From: Bacteroidia bacterium
GTDB lineage: Bacteria; Bacteroidota; Bacteroidia; Flavobacteriales; Flavobacteriaceae
Direction: 5' to 3'
Length of the DNA stretch: 64,000 bases
Assembly (NCBI GenBank): GCA_030427585.1
Contig: JAUIBW010000004.1
Coordinates: forward strand, 1 to 64,000
Part shown: piece by piece, positions 1 through 7,803 of the stretch
Position numbering within the stretch: the first letter of the stretch is position 1
Layout: every line of letters begins with the position of its first letter
The notes under the pieces: model-generated
What the model was told of the DNA's origin: nothing
What the model saw: only the letters and a program-made list of their open reading frames with translations
Database searches by the model: none
Made by a program: the position numbers and the translations under genes

Positions 1-217
1 GTCTAGTAGTGCTTGTTTTTCTTCGGTATCAAAACACAAATCGGTGTGATACAATGCAAAGTCATGAATCATTTTTAGAGAATTAATAAGATCATCAACC
101 CCATGATATCTAAGGTAGCTTAAAAAGATCTACTTCTTTGGGATGTAAAGGTGTGTTGAGTGTTGTTTCATTCGCCTCGTTTATAGTACAAGGACATTGA
201 CCATTCTGTGTTCGCAT
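1..217 (-). pseudogene. Frameshifted gene fragment running off the left edge
   Basis: Read on the minus strand from the ATG at 217-215, a protein-like frame starts MRTQNGQCPC and runs to HPKEVDLF. It then meets a stop, while the neighbouring frame continues smoothly (SYLRYHGVDDL, then MIHDFALYHTD) to the window edge. The two frames join if the T-run at 122-126 (AAAAA on the plus strand) had one more base, so a single-base contraction is the simplest explanation. I do not recognise the family; a CxC pair lies near the N-terminus. The gene is cut by the window edge, so its length is unknown. A sequencing error in the homopolymer would make it intact. Confidence 0.4.
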
Positions 218-567
218 AAAGAAATGAATTAAAAGTTAGTAAAAAAAAGGGAGTCACTGCGAACACATTCCAAGCGGTGCTTAGATAGGTCTCGGGACTT
301 ACACCCGTATGCTCCCCAAAAATCTTTTGTTTAAGACGTAGTTGTGATAAATACACCATTAATACTATAATTTGAAATATGTTCGCAATGCGAAGATACG
401 ACTTTTGAGTTATAAAGCACATCTAATAGTTACAAATCCACGTCATCGGTTATATGCCGAAGCTTTTGAGATCGGATTAAACCATAGCGGTATTAGAAAA
501 TTATAGTATAAAACATCAACAAACATTTACAGATCATTATAAACGGTTCTATCTACTGGTGAATATA
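218..567. other. Gene-poor stretch with a worn REP copy
   Basis: No convincing gene. A minus-strand open frame at 168-422 overlaps the edge gene in another frame and has no recognisable domain. The stretch at 424-453 matches the right half of the REP-like palindrome found at 1345-1380 and 1941-1990 (AAATCC then CATCGGTTATA), so it looks like a truncated copy. Confidence 0.4.
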
Positions 568-575
568 TATCTTTG
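568..575 (+). promoter_or_regulatory. Bacteroidota -7 box upstream of the ALDC-like lipoprotein
   Basis: TATCTTTG matches the Bacteroidota -7 consensus TAnnTTTG exactly and leaves about 29 nt before the TTG start at 605. No good TTG -33 box lies at the usual distance, so support is the -7 match and its position only. Confidence 0.35.
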
Positions 576-604
576 TTGGTGGTAATCTGACAAAACGAAA
601 AAAA

Positions 605-1339
605 TTGAATTCGAATATAAAACAAATAACATTTGCACTTCTGGCAATTGGACTGATAAGTTGTAATTCTACACAGAAAAAAGATAGCTCTAAAAAAATA
701 GATCCCTACACCGATATTAAAATTGTCGGAGCGATGAAAAATGTGATGTGGAAGGGAGAATTGGGTAGCAGTATTAACCTTGATACTATTGCTGACAAAA
801 ATGGCCTCTATGCAATTGGGCCAGAAAGCTATTTAACAGGAGAATTGCTGATTAATAATGGAAAAAGTTATGTATCAAAAGTGACCTCTGATTCGACAAT
901 GACCGTTAAAAAAACATTTGGTGTTTCTGCACCTTTCCTGGTTTACGGAAACGTAACAGAATGGAATGAAATTGAATTACCTGCCAATGTTAGGACAATT
1001 AAAGATGTAGAGAAATTCATTGGCAATACAACAATTGATTTTAACAGACCTTTTGTATTCAAATTAATGGGGCAAACAAGTGCAATTATTCATATACAGA
1101 ACTTGCCAGAAGGAACAAAAGTATCATCACCCCAAGAAGCCCATCAAGGACAAACCAATTATGAATTGTTTAATGAAAATGTTGAAATAGTTGGTTTTTT
1201 CTCGACCCAACATAAAGGAGTATTTACACATCACGATTCATATGTACATATGCACTTGATAACAAAAGACGAAAGTAAAATGGGACATGTAGACGAATTG
1301 GAAATTAGAAAATTAAAATTGTATTTACCTAAAAAATAA
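605..1339 (+). CDS. Acetolactate decarboxylase-like lipoprotein
   Basis: Family members convert 2-acetolactate to acetoin and CO2. The 244-aa protein resembles Bacteroidota acetolactate decarboxylases: an N-terminal GELGSSINLD block, a central beta-rich region, and a C-terminal block with FSTQHKGVFTHHDSYVHMH followed by GHVDELE. These fit the zinc-binding histidines and closing acidic residue of the family. The N-terminus is a short signal ending in the lipobox LISC, so the protein should be exported and lipid-anchored, unlike the usual cytoplasmic enzyme of the butanediol pathway. Translation must start at TTG 605 because no in-frame ATG follows the upstream stop at 560. No acetolactate synthase gene is nearby. 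The family call is fairly secure; activity in the envelope is inferred. Confidence 0.75.
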   Translation: MNSNIKQITFALLAIGLISCNSTQKKDSSKKIDPYTDIKIVGAMKNVMWKGELGSSINLDTIADKNGLYAIGPESYLTGELLINNGKSYVSKVTSDSTMTVKKTFGVSAPFLVYGNVTEWNEIELPANVRTIKDVEKFIGNTTIDFNRPFVFKLMGQTSAIIHIQNLPEGTKVSSPQEAHQGQTNYELFNENVEIVGFFSTQHKGVFTHHDSYVHMHLITKDESKMGHVDELEIRKLKLYLPKK

Positions 1340-1344
1340 AAACT

Positions 1345-1380
1345 GCCCGATAGCACAGATTGCAAATCTGCGCCATCGGT
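1345..1380. repeat. REP-like palindrome, copy 2
   Basis: A nearly perfect palindrome: CCGATAGCACAGATT on the left pairs with AATCTGCGCCATCGG on the right. It lies just past the ALDC-like stop codon. Related copies are at 424-453 (partial), 1941-1990 and 48201-48250. The size and position suggest a REP-type element that may also end transcription. Confidence 0.65.
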
Positions 1381-1474
1381 GTGAAATGAATAATTTTTAA
1401 AAAACATTAATTAGATAAAAATAAGGTAATTTACTTTGATATTAGTTGAAATTAAATATAAGGAGACGGATTTT

Positions 1475-1933
1475 ATGAAAAACAAAAGTGTACTAAATAT
1501 ATTGATAATTTGTTTTATATTTTTAAACTTAAATGCAATTTCACAAGAAAGAAATGGAGTTGATAATATGTATAAAAAAGAGTTGGAAAATCACATTTGG
1601 GAAACAGATAAAACTGTCTTGTTGGATAATGATGGAGAATATATTTTAACAAAATTTGTTGAAAGGAAGTTTGCAGGCAATTTATTGTCTTTTAATAATC
1701 AACAGAATCTTTTTGGTAGCGATTATAAATCGTTTTGTGGTAATGACCGACGCATATCGATTCAAGGGGAATATGAATTTTACGACAAAGATAAAATAAG
1801 TTTTATAATTTCTACCCAAGACACCAAATCACCAGATGGGTTGCTTATGCACGAAGAAATAGTAGGTGATAAGATATCATTTAAAATAATCAAAAAAGGC
1901 GAAAAGTTTATTTTGAGAAAAATAGAAGAGTAA
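1475..1933 (+). CDS. Small secreted protein of unknown function
   Basis: A 152-aa protein starting at ATG 1475, chosen because AAGGAG lies just upstream and a clean signal peptide follows (MKNKSVLNILIICFIFLNLN, cleavage near ISQ-E). The open frame extends back to a TTG at 1436, but those residues would bury the signal peptide. The mature part (about 130 aa) is beta-strand rich, with a block ending in ISIQGEYEFYDKDKISF that resembles lipocalin-like or META-type secreted domains of flavobacteria; this is an impression only. It sits between two REP-like palindromes, with no obvious operon partner. Confidence 0.6.
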   Translation: MKNKSVLNILIICFIFLNLNAISQERNGVDNMYKKELENHIWETDKTVLLDNDGEYILTKFVERKFAGNLLSFNNQQNLFGSDYKSFCGNDRRISIQGEYEFYDKDKISFIISTQDTKSPDGLLMHEEIVGDKISFKIIKKGEKFILRKIEE

Positions 1934-1940
1934 AACTGCA

Positions 1941-1990
1941 TATAACCCAATAGCACGGATTTGTACCTTAAATCCGCATCATCGGTTTAT
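1941..1990. repeat. REP-like palindrome, copy 3
   Basis: Outer arms TATAACC and GGTTTATA flank inner arms AGCACGGATTT and AAATCCGCATC, with a CATCGG right half shared with the other copies. It lies directly after the stop of the small secreted protein. It is the longest and best preserved copy in this part of the window. Confidence 0.65.
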
Positions 1991-2059
1991 AGCATTTTAT
2001 ATACAGAAACATAACCCGAAGCCTTATCGAGATGCTTGTAAGGATCAACAAGGTACTTC

Positions 2060-2600
2060 TTTGTATTAAAATTATAGCTCTAAGTACCTTATAAGGTAGT
2101 TCGAAGGCGTGCCGAAATACTTCGAAGCGTTAAAAAGGTAGTTCGAGCTACCTATTTTTGGATCGCTACCCATCAATGTATCGCAAAAAATCCTTAAAAT
2201 ATCGCTTTTAGTCTGTAATCTATCGCTTCGAAGGATCAATGTACAGCTTCGAAGCGTTAATGTATCGGCTCGAAGCATTAAAATATCAGCTCGAACTACC
2301 TTTTGATACATTCGACTCCATATCGACATGCTTCTACCCCTTAAAGACACCTTTCGAAACGTTACCGAAGTCCTTCGAAGACTCCCTTTATGGCATCGAA
2401 CTCCAAAAAGGATCACTTTTATCCCTCCTGCCAAGCCCTCTAAGCCATATCATATCAGCTCGAACCCTCATTGTATCCCTTCGAAGCGTTAATGTATCAA
2501 CTCGAAGCATTAAAATATCAGCTCGAACTACCTTTTGATACATTCGGCCCCATATCAACAAGGGTATACCCCCCTGTCGATATGGGGTTACGCTATCTGT
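2060..2600. repeat. TCGA-rich degenerate tandem array, 21-nt period
   Basis: The stretch is packed with TTCGAA, CTCGAA and TATC words spaced about 21 nt apart, for example CTTCGAAGCGTTAATGTATC followed by CTCGAAGCATTAAAATATC. A block of about 90 bp is present twice, at 2247-2340 and 2479-2572, offset by 232 bp and almost identical for its first 70 bp. Open frames exist on both strands (2072-2434 minus, 2239-2538 plus). Both read as seven-residue repeats simply because the DNA period is 21 nt, so I do not call either a gene. TTCGAA is itself palindromic, so single-strand folding is possible. Confidence 0.7.
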
Positions 2601-2640
2601 ATTATCCTAAAAAAGTTTACAAGTTTTTGATCTATATCAA

Positions 2641-2670
2641 TTGATAACTGATAATTTGAACTGATCTTTG
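2641..2670 (+). promoter_or_regulatory. Likely promoter of the FAD monooxygenase gene
   Basis: TTG at 2641-2643 and GATCTTTG at 2663-2670 are separated by 19 nt. This fits the Bacteroidota TTG-N19-TAnnTTTG promoter with one mismatch in the -7 box, and leaves a leader of about 45 nt before the ATG at 2718. Confidence 0.45.
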
Positions 2671-2717
2671 TATACACCTAAGATGAAACAAACACGTACC
2701 ACAAGAGAGAATACAGG

Positions 2718-3881
2718 ATGAATAATGCAAATACTATAACAATCATTGGAGGAGGAATAGGAGGATTAGTAACCGCATTATCCTTTGATAAATTGAATAT
2801 CCCTTATACAGTATACGAAAGAGCAGCGTGTTTAAAAGTAGTGGGAGCCGGAATATGGTTATCCCCAAATGCACTACAAGTATTAGAATGGATTAATCCC
2901 GAGTTATTAAAAGAAATTCAGGATTCTGGGAATAGTTTTAACCGAATTTTAGTAGCCAATCACAAATTAAAACCAATATCTGACTCTGATCAGAAGTTTG
3001 TTCGGGAAAAATTTGGGTACACCACAATGGCAATTCATAGAGGAAAACTACAGCAAATCTTATACAAATACATAAAACAGGAAAATATAGTACTCAATAA
3101 AACCTTCAAAGCATATTCTCAAAACAGTGATACATCACTAAAAGTTAATTTTACAGACGGGACTTCAATTCAAACCAAATCTATTATAGGTGCAGATGGT
3201 ATTCATTCTGGTGTAAGAAAGCAATTATTTCCTAACAGTAAAATAAGGTATACCGGGCAAACCTGCTGGAGAGGGATTTCAGAGTATAATTTAAGTAACG
3301 AATTACAATCGGTTGGTTTTACATTATGGGGACAAAAACTTCAATTCGGAATATCCAAAATATCAGAAGGAAAAGTATATTGGTTTGCCGTAAAATTGAG
3401 CGAACCTAATTTGCAGGATGATAGAGAAAATCTAAAGAACAAATTAACAAACATGTTTTCGGGATACCATCCCCTGGTTAATGACCTGATTGCAAATACA
3501 CCAATCGACAACATCATTAGAGGTGACCTTTCGGATCTAGAATTGTTACAAAAATGGAACTCACAAAATATTTGCCTTATCGGGGATGCAGCACATAGTA
3601 TGACCCCTGATTTAGGACAAGGGGGTGCCCAGGCAATAGAAGATGCTTTTTATATAGCGCACTTTATTAAAAAATCGAATACCTTAGAAACTGCTTATGA
3701 TGATTTTTATGCCTATCGAAAATCAAAAGTCGAAAAATTAGTTAAACAATCCAGAATTACATCAAAAATTGCAATAACAAATCGATTTAGTGAAATCATT
3801 AGAAATTTCATCCTGAAATATACACCGGAAAAATATATGAAAAAGCAAATGGTCGAGTTGTACCAACTAGATAAATGGTAA
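2718..3881 (+). CDS. FAD-dependent monooxygenase (PHBH/UbiH-like)
   Basis: A flavoprotein aromatic hydroxylase-type enzyme using FAD and NAD(P)H with O2; the substrate cannot be told from sequence. The 387-aa length is normal for the group. The dinucleotide-binding GGGIGG motif is at residues 11-16, the second FAD/NADPH contact (GADGIHSGVR) near residue 157, and the ribityl-binding GDAAHSMTPDLGQGG near residue 287. This is the canonical three-motif pattern of class A flavin monooxygenases. There is no signal peptide, so it is cytosolic. It stands alone, preceded by a plausible promoter at 2641-2670. Flavobacterial relatives include zeaxanthin epoxidase-like and TetX-like proteins; I cannot separate these here. 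Confidence 0.85.
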   Translation: MNNANTITIIGGGIGGLVTALSFDKLNIPYTVYERAACLKVVGAGIWLSPNALQVLEWINPELLKEIQDSGNSFNRILVANHKLKPISDSDQKFVREKFGYTTMAIHRGKLQQILYKYIKQENIVLNKTFKAYSQNSDTSLKVNFTDGTSIQTKSIIGADGIHSGVRKQLFPNSKIRYTGQTCWRGISEYNLSNELQSVGFTLWGQKLQFGISKISEGKVYWFAVKLSEPNLQDDRENLKNKLTNMFSGYHPLVNDLIANTPIDNIIRGDLSDLELLQKWNSQNICLIGDAAHSMTPDLGQGGAQAIEDAFYIAHFIKKSNTLETAYDDFYAYRKSKVEKLVKQSRITSKIAITNRFSEIIRNFILKYTPEKYMKKQMVELYQLDKW

Positions 3882-4554
3882 GTAATCGACCAGTTTTGAA
3901 TAGGGTACAACTTAACCACTAGCACCCATAAGTTTTTATTTTCTTTCCTCTTGTATGTAAAACTGAACCCTTTGGCAGACTCAGTACGGGCTTGTCGAAG
4001 TTCTAAAATCAATGATGTTCTATTAGCTTTTAACAAGCTACCATTGACATTTCATAATGACTCATTTTTCATAAACTTACATACTCTTAAATTTCATCTA
4101 ATTCCCTTTAATTTGGCTTTCTGTTCATTTTAGTTCACAAGGTTTTTATTTGATAATATTGAGTTCATGAATCTACGATTTCTTTGCTTGCCCGGCAGCA
4201 AACAGAACCAAAAGAAAAGGCCTTTTTTCAAGGTATTTTTCAGTTTCACTGAAAACCAGATTTATTATGCTAAAATCTTTCCAAGGCTTCATAGATGTTG
4301 CAAACGCAAAACAAATCTTATACTGGTGAAAAAAGATTTCAAAGCTCTGCTTTGAAACGTCAGCTTAAACATTGGATAAAATTTTTATTGGTGGTCTCAA
4401 TCTGGTAATTAGAATTATGCTAGTAAAATTTAGTATTTTAGAGACATTAAAAATTCGGTTCTTTATTTAATAGAAAAACCAGCATCTTTTATATGCTATT
4501 CTATATATAAATTATGTATAGGTAAATAGTACTCAATTTTAAAACCACACTACC
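3882..4554. other. Long intergenic stretch without a gene
   Basis: Two short plus-strand open frames (3951-4133, 4167-4355) have no domain, signal or codon pattern that supports them. The segment at 3974-3999 contains ACTCAGTACGGGCTTGTCGA, whose reverse complement resembles a dispersed repeat (CTTCGACAAGCCCGTACTGA) that I recall from many Bacteroidota genomes. A possible half copy is at 52926-52941. Otherwise I see nothing. Confidence 0.4.
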
Positions 4555-5796
4555 ATGAAAAAATCATTACTCTTATTACTCTTATTATTTTCAATACAGT
4601 TATTTTGTCAAAATATCCCATGCGATTTCTCATGGAATAATGCCCCAACAACAAATGGTAATCGGGATTTTGTAACCTCTGCAAGAGCTCAAATCGATCA
4701 AGGACCATGTTTATCCTTTGCTTTTAATGCGGCTATAGAAACAATGTACGGTATCGAGAACAGTGTACACGGTTCTGGTCTGTTTTCACTTTCTGATGCA
4801 TATCTCGATTATAAGGTATGGAATGCTCCTTATTATCTTCCTGTTTTAAATTCAAATTTTAAAATTCCACTGGCAGTACCCGGTGGACAAATTAATGCCT
4901 TTGCGCCCGAAACCTGCCCTGTAAATAACCCCAATGTGAATGGATGCAGTATCCCAAGATCTAGGGTATTGGCATATATAAATCATGCAGGCGGTCAAAG
5001 ATCATACAGGATGTTTCTAAATACCAATTTTTCTCCACCGGTTTGGGATGTAGATGATGGAGGTACTTTAGGTAATTATGTTACAGTAGGTAATGCTACC
5101 CAGCTAAGTGTGAATGATATTAACTCTGTTAATGACATTAAAAGGAGAATCCTAAATAATGGCCCTGTAGTCGTGAAAGTATCAGGTACTCAAAATGGGA
5201 TTCATAATGCCAAAAAGTTTAGAAACTATACTATACCTGCAGCTGGGTTATCCTACCATGCTTTTACAATTATAGGTTGGACAAGTGATTCCCGCTGGGT
5301 GATCAAAGATAGCTGGCGCGGAATGTCTGGAATTGTCAATACCAGGCAGAATGTTGATATCATAAACTTGATGAATAGTGGTAATGTAGAACTTTATCAG
5401 GTATCAGGCATATCTTATAATGGTAATAATACATCCACCAACCCTATAGTTTTATCGGTTAGTGAGTGTAACCCAACCATAAATTTAGCATTATCATCTA
5501 TAAATATTGATATTGATCATGCCCATATTGGGGGGTACTTATATCATAAATTTTGGGTGTCAAGCAATATACCTGTAGACAGATGGGTTTGGGGAATTGC
5601 CTACCCTAATGGCTCATTAAAACGATCCCAGGTAAATAATCCTGATTCTAGCTCTATATTAATGTCTCCGACTACCAGTGGATTGGTAACAGTCTATGTT
5701 AGAGCATACAAAAATGGTCAAACCGTTACTAAGGAACGAAGAATATATTTATCTAATGGCCAATCCTCGGGAGGAGGGCCTGAAAATGGATGGTAA
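4555..5796 (+). CDS. Secreted papain-like (C1A) cysteine peptidase with C-terminal Ig-like domain
   Basis: A 413-aa exported protein with a signal peptide (MKKSLLLLLLLFSIQLFC). Residues 30-290 match the papain fold. DQGPCLSFAF carries the presumed nucleophile Cys52, SYHAFTIIGW carries the catalytic His, and WVIKDSWRG matches the active-site Asn block. There Asp replaces the usual Asn, and the Gln-to-Cys segment is three residues shorter than papain's, missing the first structural Cys. Residues 300-413 form a beta-rich domain likely to be Ig/PKD-like. There is no T9SS sorting domain. The role is presumably extracellular or periplasmic proteolysis, though the altered motifs make activity less certain. 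The gene is single, with a possible overlapping small ORF at its 3' end. Confidence 0.75.
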   Translation: MKKSLLLLLLLFSIQLFCQNIPCDFSWNNAPTTNGNRDFVTSARAQIDQGPCLSFAFNAAIETMYGIENSVHGSGLFSLSDAYLDYKVWNAPYYLPVLNSNFKIPLAVPGGQINAFAPETCPVNNPNVNGCSIPRSRVLAYINHAGGQRSYRMFLNTNFSPPVWDVDDGGTLGNYVTVGNATQLSVNDINSVNDIKRRILNNGPVVVKVSGTQNGIHNAKKFRNYTIPAAGLSYHAFTIIGWTSDSRWVIKDSWRGMSGIVNTRQNVDIINLMNSGNVELYQVSGISYNGNNTSTNPIVLSVSECNPTINLALSSINIDIDHAHIGGYLYHKFWVSSNIPVDRWVWGIAYPNGSLKRSQVNNPDSSSILMSPTTSGLVTVYVRAYKNGQTVTKERRIYLSNGQSSGGGPENGW

Positions 5797-5887
5797 TATT
5801 TCCACTTCTTGTTTAGGAGTTCTTTTGGCAATACTAATAAGGTTTTTTGGTGGCTTAAAAAAGGATAATAAACAAGCCAAAAATTGA
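5786..5887 (+). CDS. Possible 33-aa membrane peptide overlapping the C1A peptidase 3' end
   Basis: ATG 5786 lies inside the last codons of the peptidase gene, in another frame, and is preceded by a strong GGAGGAGGG Shine-Dalgarno-like tract, which is rare in this phylum. The peptide has one hydrophobic segment (CLGVLLAILIRFFGG) and a Lys-rich tail, like many small membrane peptides. No homolog is recognised. It could equally be a chance frame, since the tract also encodes the Gly-rich end of the peptidase. Confidence 0.3.
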   Translation: MDGNISTSCLGVLLAILIRFFGGLKKDNKQAKN

Positions 5888-6024
5888 AATACATACTATA
5901 ACAAATAGTAGAATCGAAATACTAATTATTAAACAATAAAAATGAATAATCAATTGATTTGGTTGTGTTTTTCATTTAGATACATACATATAGATTAGAC
6001 TTCGTTAAGAAGAAAAAAGCAAAA

Positions 6025-6798
6025 ATGGAACAGTTAATCGACTTAAATACAGAAAATATATCGGCAGAACATATTTGCTGTGCAATATCTGATAAGAAAT
6101 GTTCTGATAGTTATCAGGCCAAAAAAGATTGGTTGACCAAGGAATTTAATAACGGATATGTATTTAGGCGAATTAATCAAAGAGCAAAAGTATTTATAGA
6201 ATATGGCCCTGCAGAAAATGCCTGGATCCCAATTAAAGCGTCTAACTATCTTAATATTAATTGTTTTTGGGTGTCTGGAAAATTCAAAAAGAATGGATAC
6301 GGAAAAGCACTCTTAAAAACAGCAATTGACGATGCAAAAAGTCAAAGAAAAGATGGATTAGTAAGCGTTGTCGGGACTAAGAAATTTCATTTTATGAGTG
6401 ACACAAAATGGTTTCTAAAACAAGGGTTTGAGGAAGTTGAAAGAATTTCGAGCGGATTTAGTCTTTTAGCCAAAAAAATAAACCCAAACGCCGAATTACC
6501 AAAATTTAATGAATCTGTAAAAAGCGGAGAATGTCCTGAAAAAAATGGAATCGTAGTTTATTATTCTAACCGCTGCCCTTTTGCAGAGTTTCATGCAAAA
6601 AACTCTCTGATCGAAACTGCAAAAAACAGAAATATTCCATTAAAAATAATTAAATTAGAAACCATGAAACAGGCCCAGTCAGCCCCAAGTCCGGCAACTA
6701 TTTTTAGTCTTTTTTATAACGGAAAATTTATGACAACAGATATTAGTGTTTGTATGGACACACGATATGATAAAATAATGAGCAAAATTTTAAAATAA
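6025..6798 (+). CDS. GNAT acetyltransferase with C-terminal YoaP-like domain
   Basis: A 257-aa cytosolic protein. Residues 1-155 form a GNAT acyl-CoA transferase domain: WVSGKFKKNGYGKALLK is the acetyl-CoA-binding motif A with its conserved Gly residues. Residues 170-257 match the YoaP-type extension, with VVYYSNRCPFAEFHAKN containing a thioredoxin-like CPF segment and a Pro-rich SAPSPATIFS loop. The domain order equals Bacillus YoaP. The substrate is unknown. The gene appears monocistronic and converges on a minus-strand terminator-like hairpin at 6803-6816. Confidence 0.8.
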   Translation: MEQLIDLNTENISAEHICCAISDKKCSDSYQAKKDWLTKEFNNGYVFRRINQRAKVFIEYGPAENAWIPIKASNYLNINCFWVSGKFKKNGYGKALLKTAIDDAKSQRKDGLVSVVGTKKFHFMSDTKWFLKQGFEEVERISSGFSLLAKKINPNAELPKFNESVKSGECPEKNGIVVYYSNRCPFAEFHAKNSLIETAKNRNIPLKIIKLETMKQAQSAPSPATIFSLFYNGKFMTTDISVCMDTRYDKIMSKILK

Positions 6799-6802
6799 AA
6801 AA

Positions 6803-6880
6803 CACCCTTTTTGGTGCCTAACTCAAGGGTAATAGCTTTGATCAGGTTCACTACCCTTATAATGTATAATTGATCTCATT
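6803..6880 (-). promoter_or_regulatory. TPP-riboswitch-like remnant with terminator on the minus strand
   Basis: On the minus strand this stretch reads TGAGATC, then a variable segment, then TGAACCTGATCA. These resemble the two pyrimidine-recognition signatures of the TPP (thi-box) aptamer, CUGAGA and GAACCUGAUC. It is followed by the arm TACCCTT (pairing with AAGGGTA) and by GGCACC-AAAAA-GGGTG with a T-run, an intrinsic-terminator shape. The 5' half of the aptamer (GGGGUGC block) is not seen, and no minus-strand gene follows. If real, it is a relic or orphan. It could instead be an operator of the AraC gene. Confidence 0.3.
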
Positions 6881-6882
6881 TT

Positions 6883-7734
6883 ATGGTAAAACTTGAAGAA
6901 ATAACCACTACTCCGACATTTTCGAATCAATCAGAAAATAAAATACTATACGCTAACCATCATGATGATATTTCTATATCATATACCTCTACGTATTCTT
7001 TAAAATATGTTATCGAAGGAACTAAGTATTATAATTTTGACAATCAAGATATTAAGATTACAAAAAATCAATATCTAATTATAAATAATAATAGCTGCAT
7101 TACTACCGAAGCAAAAAAGGGAACAAAAGGATTATCTTTCTTCTTATCCCCCACACTAATTAGCGAAATATACAAATACCACACCAGTGATACATCGCAA
7201 CTTGAATTTCTTGAAGTGACGCAAAAAAAATCAAATAATGAAGTAGGGTTTTTATTGGATAAAATCACTAATCTCTATGAGCATAACCAATTTGATTTTA
7301 ATCAACAAATGGACAATCTATTCATTCGTATCTCTGAGGCAATTGTACAAGAACAGGCTAATATTGATACGGGGTTTGCGACATTAAAAATAGTGAAACA
7401 CAATACAAAAAAAGAACTGTTTAAATTAATTTCGGTAACCAAAGAATATATAAATGATAATAGTAGTGAAGACATTTCGCTAGACAGTATGAGTAGGGAT
7501 ATTGGTATTAGTAAATATTATTTACATCGATTATTCACCGAAATTAACGGTACTACACCTCTAGCATATCTAACTGCTATTCGTTTGGCAAAAGCAAAGC
7601 ATAGATTGCGATGTTCTAAAGATTCTATTTTTGAAATTGCCATCGAATGTGGTTTTGATAACACATCTTACTTCTCTAACCTATTTAAAAAGCACACAGG
7701 CTCTACTCCTACTCAATACCGAAAAAAATTATAA
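6883..7734 (+). CDS. AraC-family transcriptional regulator
   Basis: A 283-aa DNA-binding regulator. Residues 1-150 form a cupin-like sensor domain. Residues about 180-283 carry the double helix-turn-helix of the family: the first helix pair around LDSMSRDIGISKYYLHRLF, the second around IFEIAIECGFDNTSYFSNLF, ending with the typical KKHTGSTPTQYRKKL. The target is unknown. An inverted repeat (AAGGGTA at 6825-6831 and TACCCTT at 6852-6858) lies just upstream and could be an autoregulatory operator. The phosphoesterase gene follows after 69 nt but has its own possible promoter. Confidence 0.88.
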   Translation: MVKLEEITTTPTFSNQSENKILYANHHDDISISYTSTYSLKYVIEGTKYYNFDNQDIKITKNQYLIINNNSCITTEAKKGTKGLSFFLSPTLISEIYKYHTSDTSQLEFLEVTQKKSNNEVGFLLDKITNLYEHNQFDFNQQMDNLFIRISEAIVQEQANIDTGFATLKIVKHNTKKELFKLISVTKEYINDNSSEDISLDSMSRDIGISKYYLHRLFTEINGTTPLAYLTAIRLAKAKHRLRCSKDSIFEIAIECGFDNTSYFSNLFKKHTGSTPTQYRKKL

Positions 7735-7774
7735 AATCTGCAAGATTTTATAAATCTATCATATAGTGCATATC

Positions 7775-7782
7775 TATTTTTG
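7775..7782 (+). promoter_or_regulatory. -7 promoter box upstream of the phosphoesterase gene
   Basis: TATTTTTG fits TAnnTTTG exactly and lies 21 nt before the ATG at 7804. No clear -33 TTG is present. Confidence 0.35.
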
Positions 7783-7803
7783 TTCTCATTAAAACAAAAG
7801 TTT

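Noticed and set aside
168-422. Minus-strand 84-aa hydrophobic frame
   Set aside because: It overlaps the broken edge gene in another frame and has no clear domain; an EHTGVSPETY phrase recalls AraC tails but the context does not fit.
2072-2538. Two opposing open frames (2072-2434 minus, 2239-2538 plus) with seven-residue repeats
   Set aside because: Both arise from the 21-nt DNA period; neither has a start context, signal or family match, and they overlap on opposite strands.
3951-4355. Two short plus-strand frames between the monooxygenase and protease genes
   Set aside because: No domain, signal, ribosome-binding or codon support; one spans a dispersed repeat.
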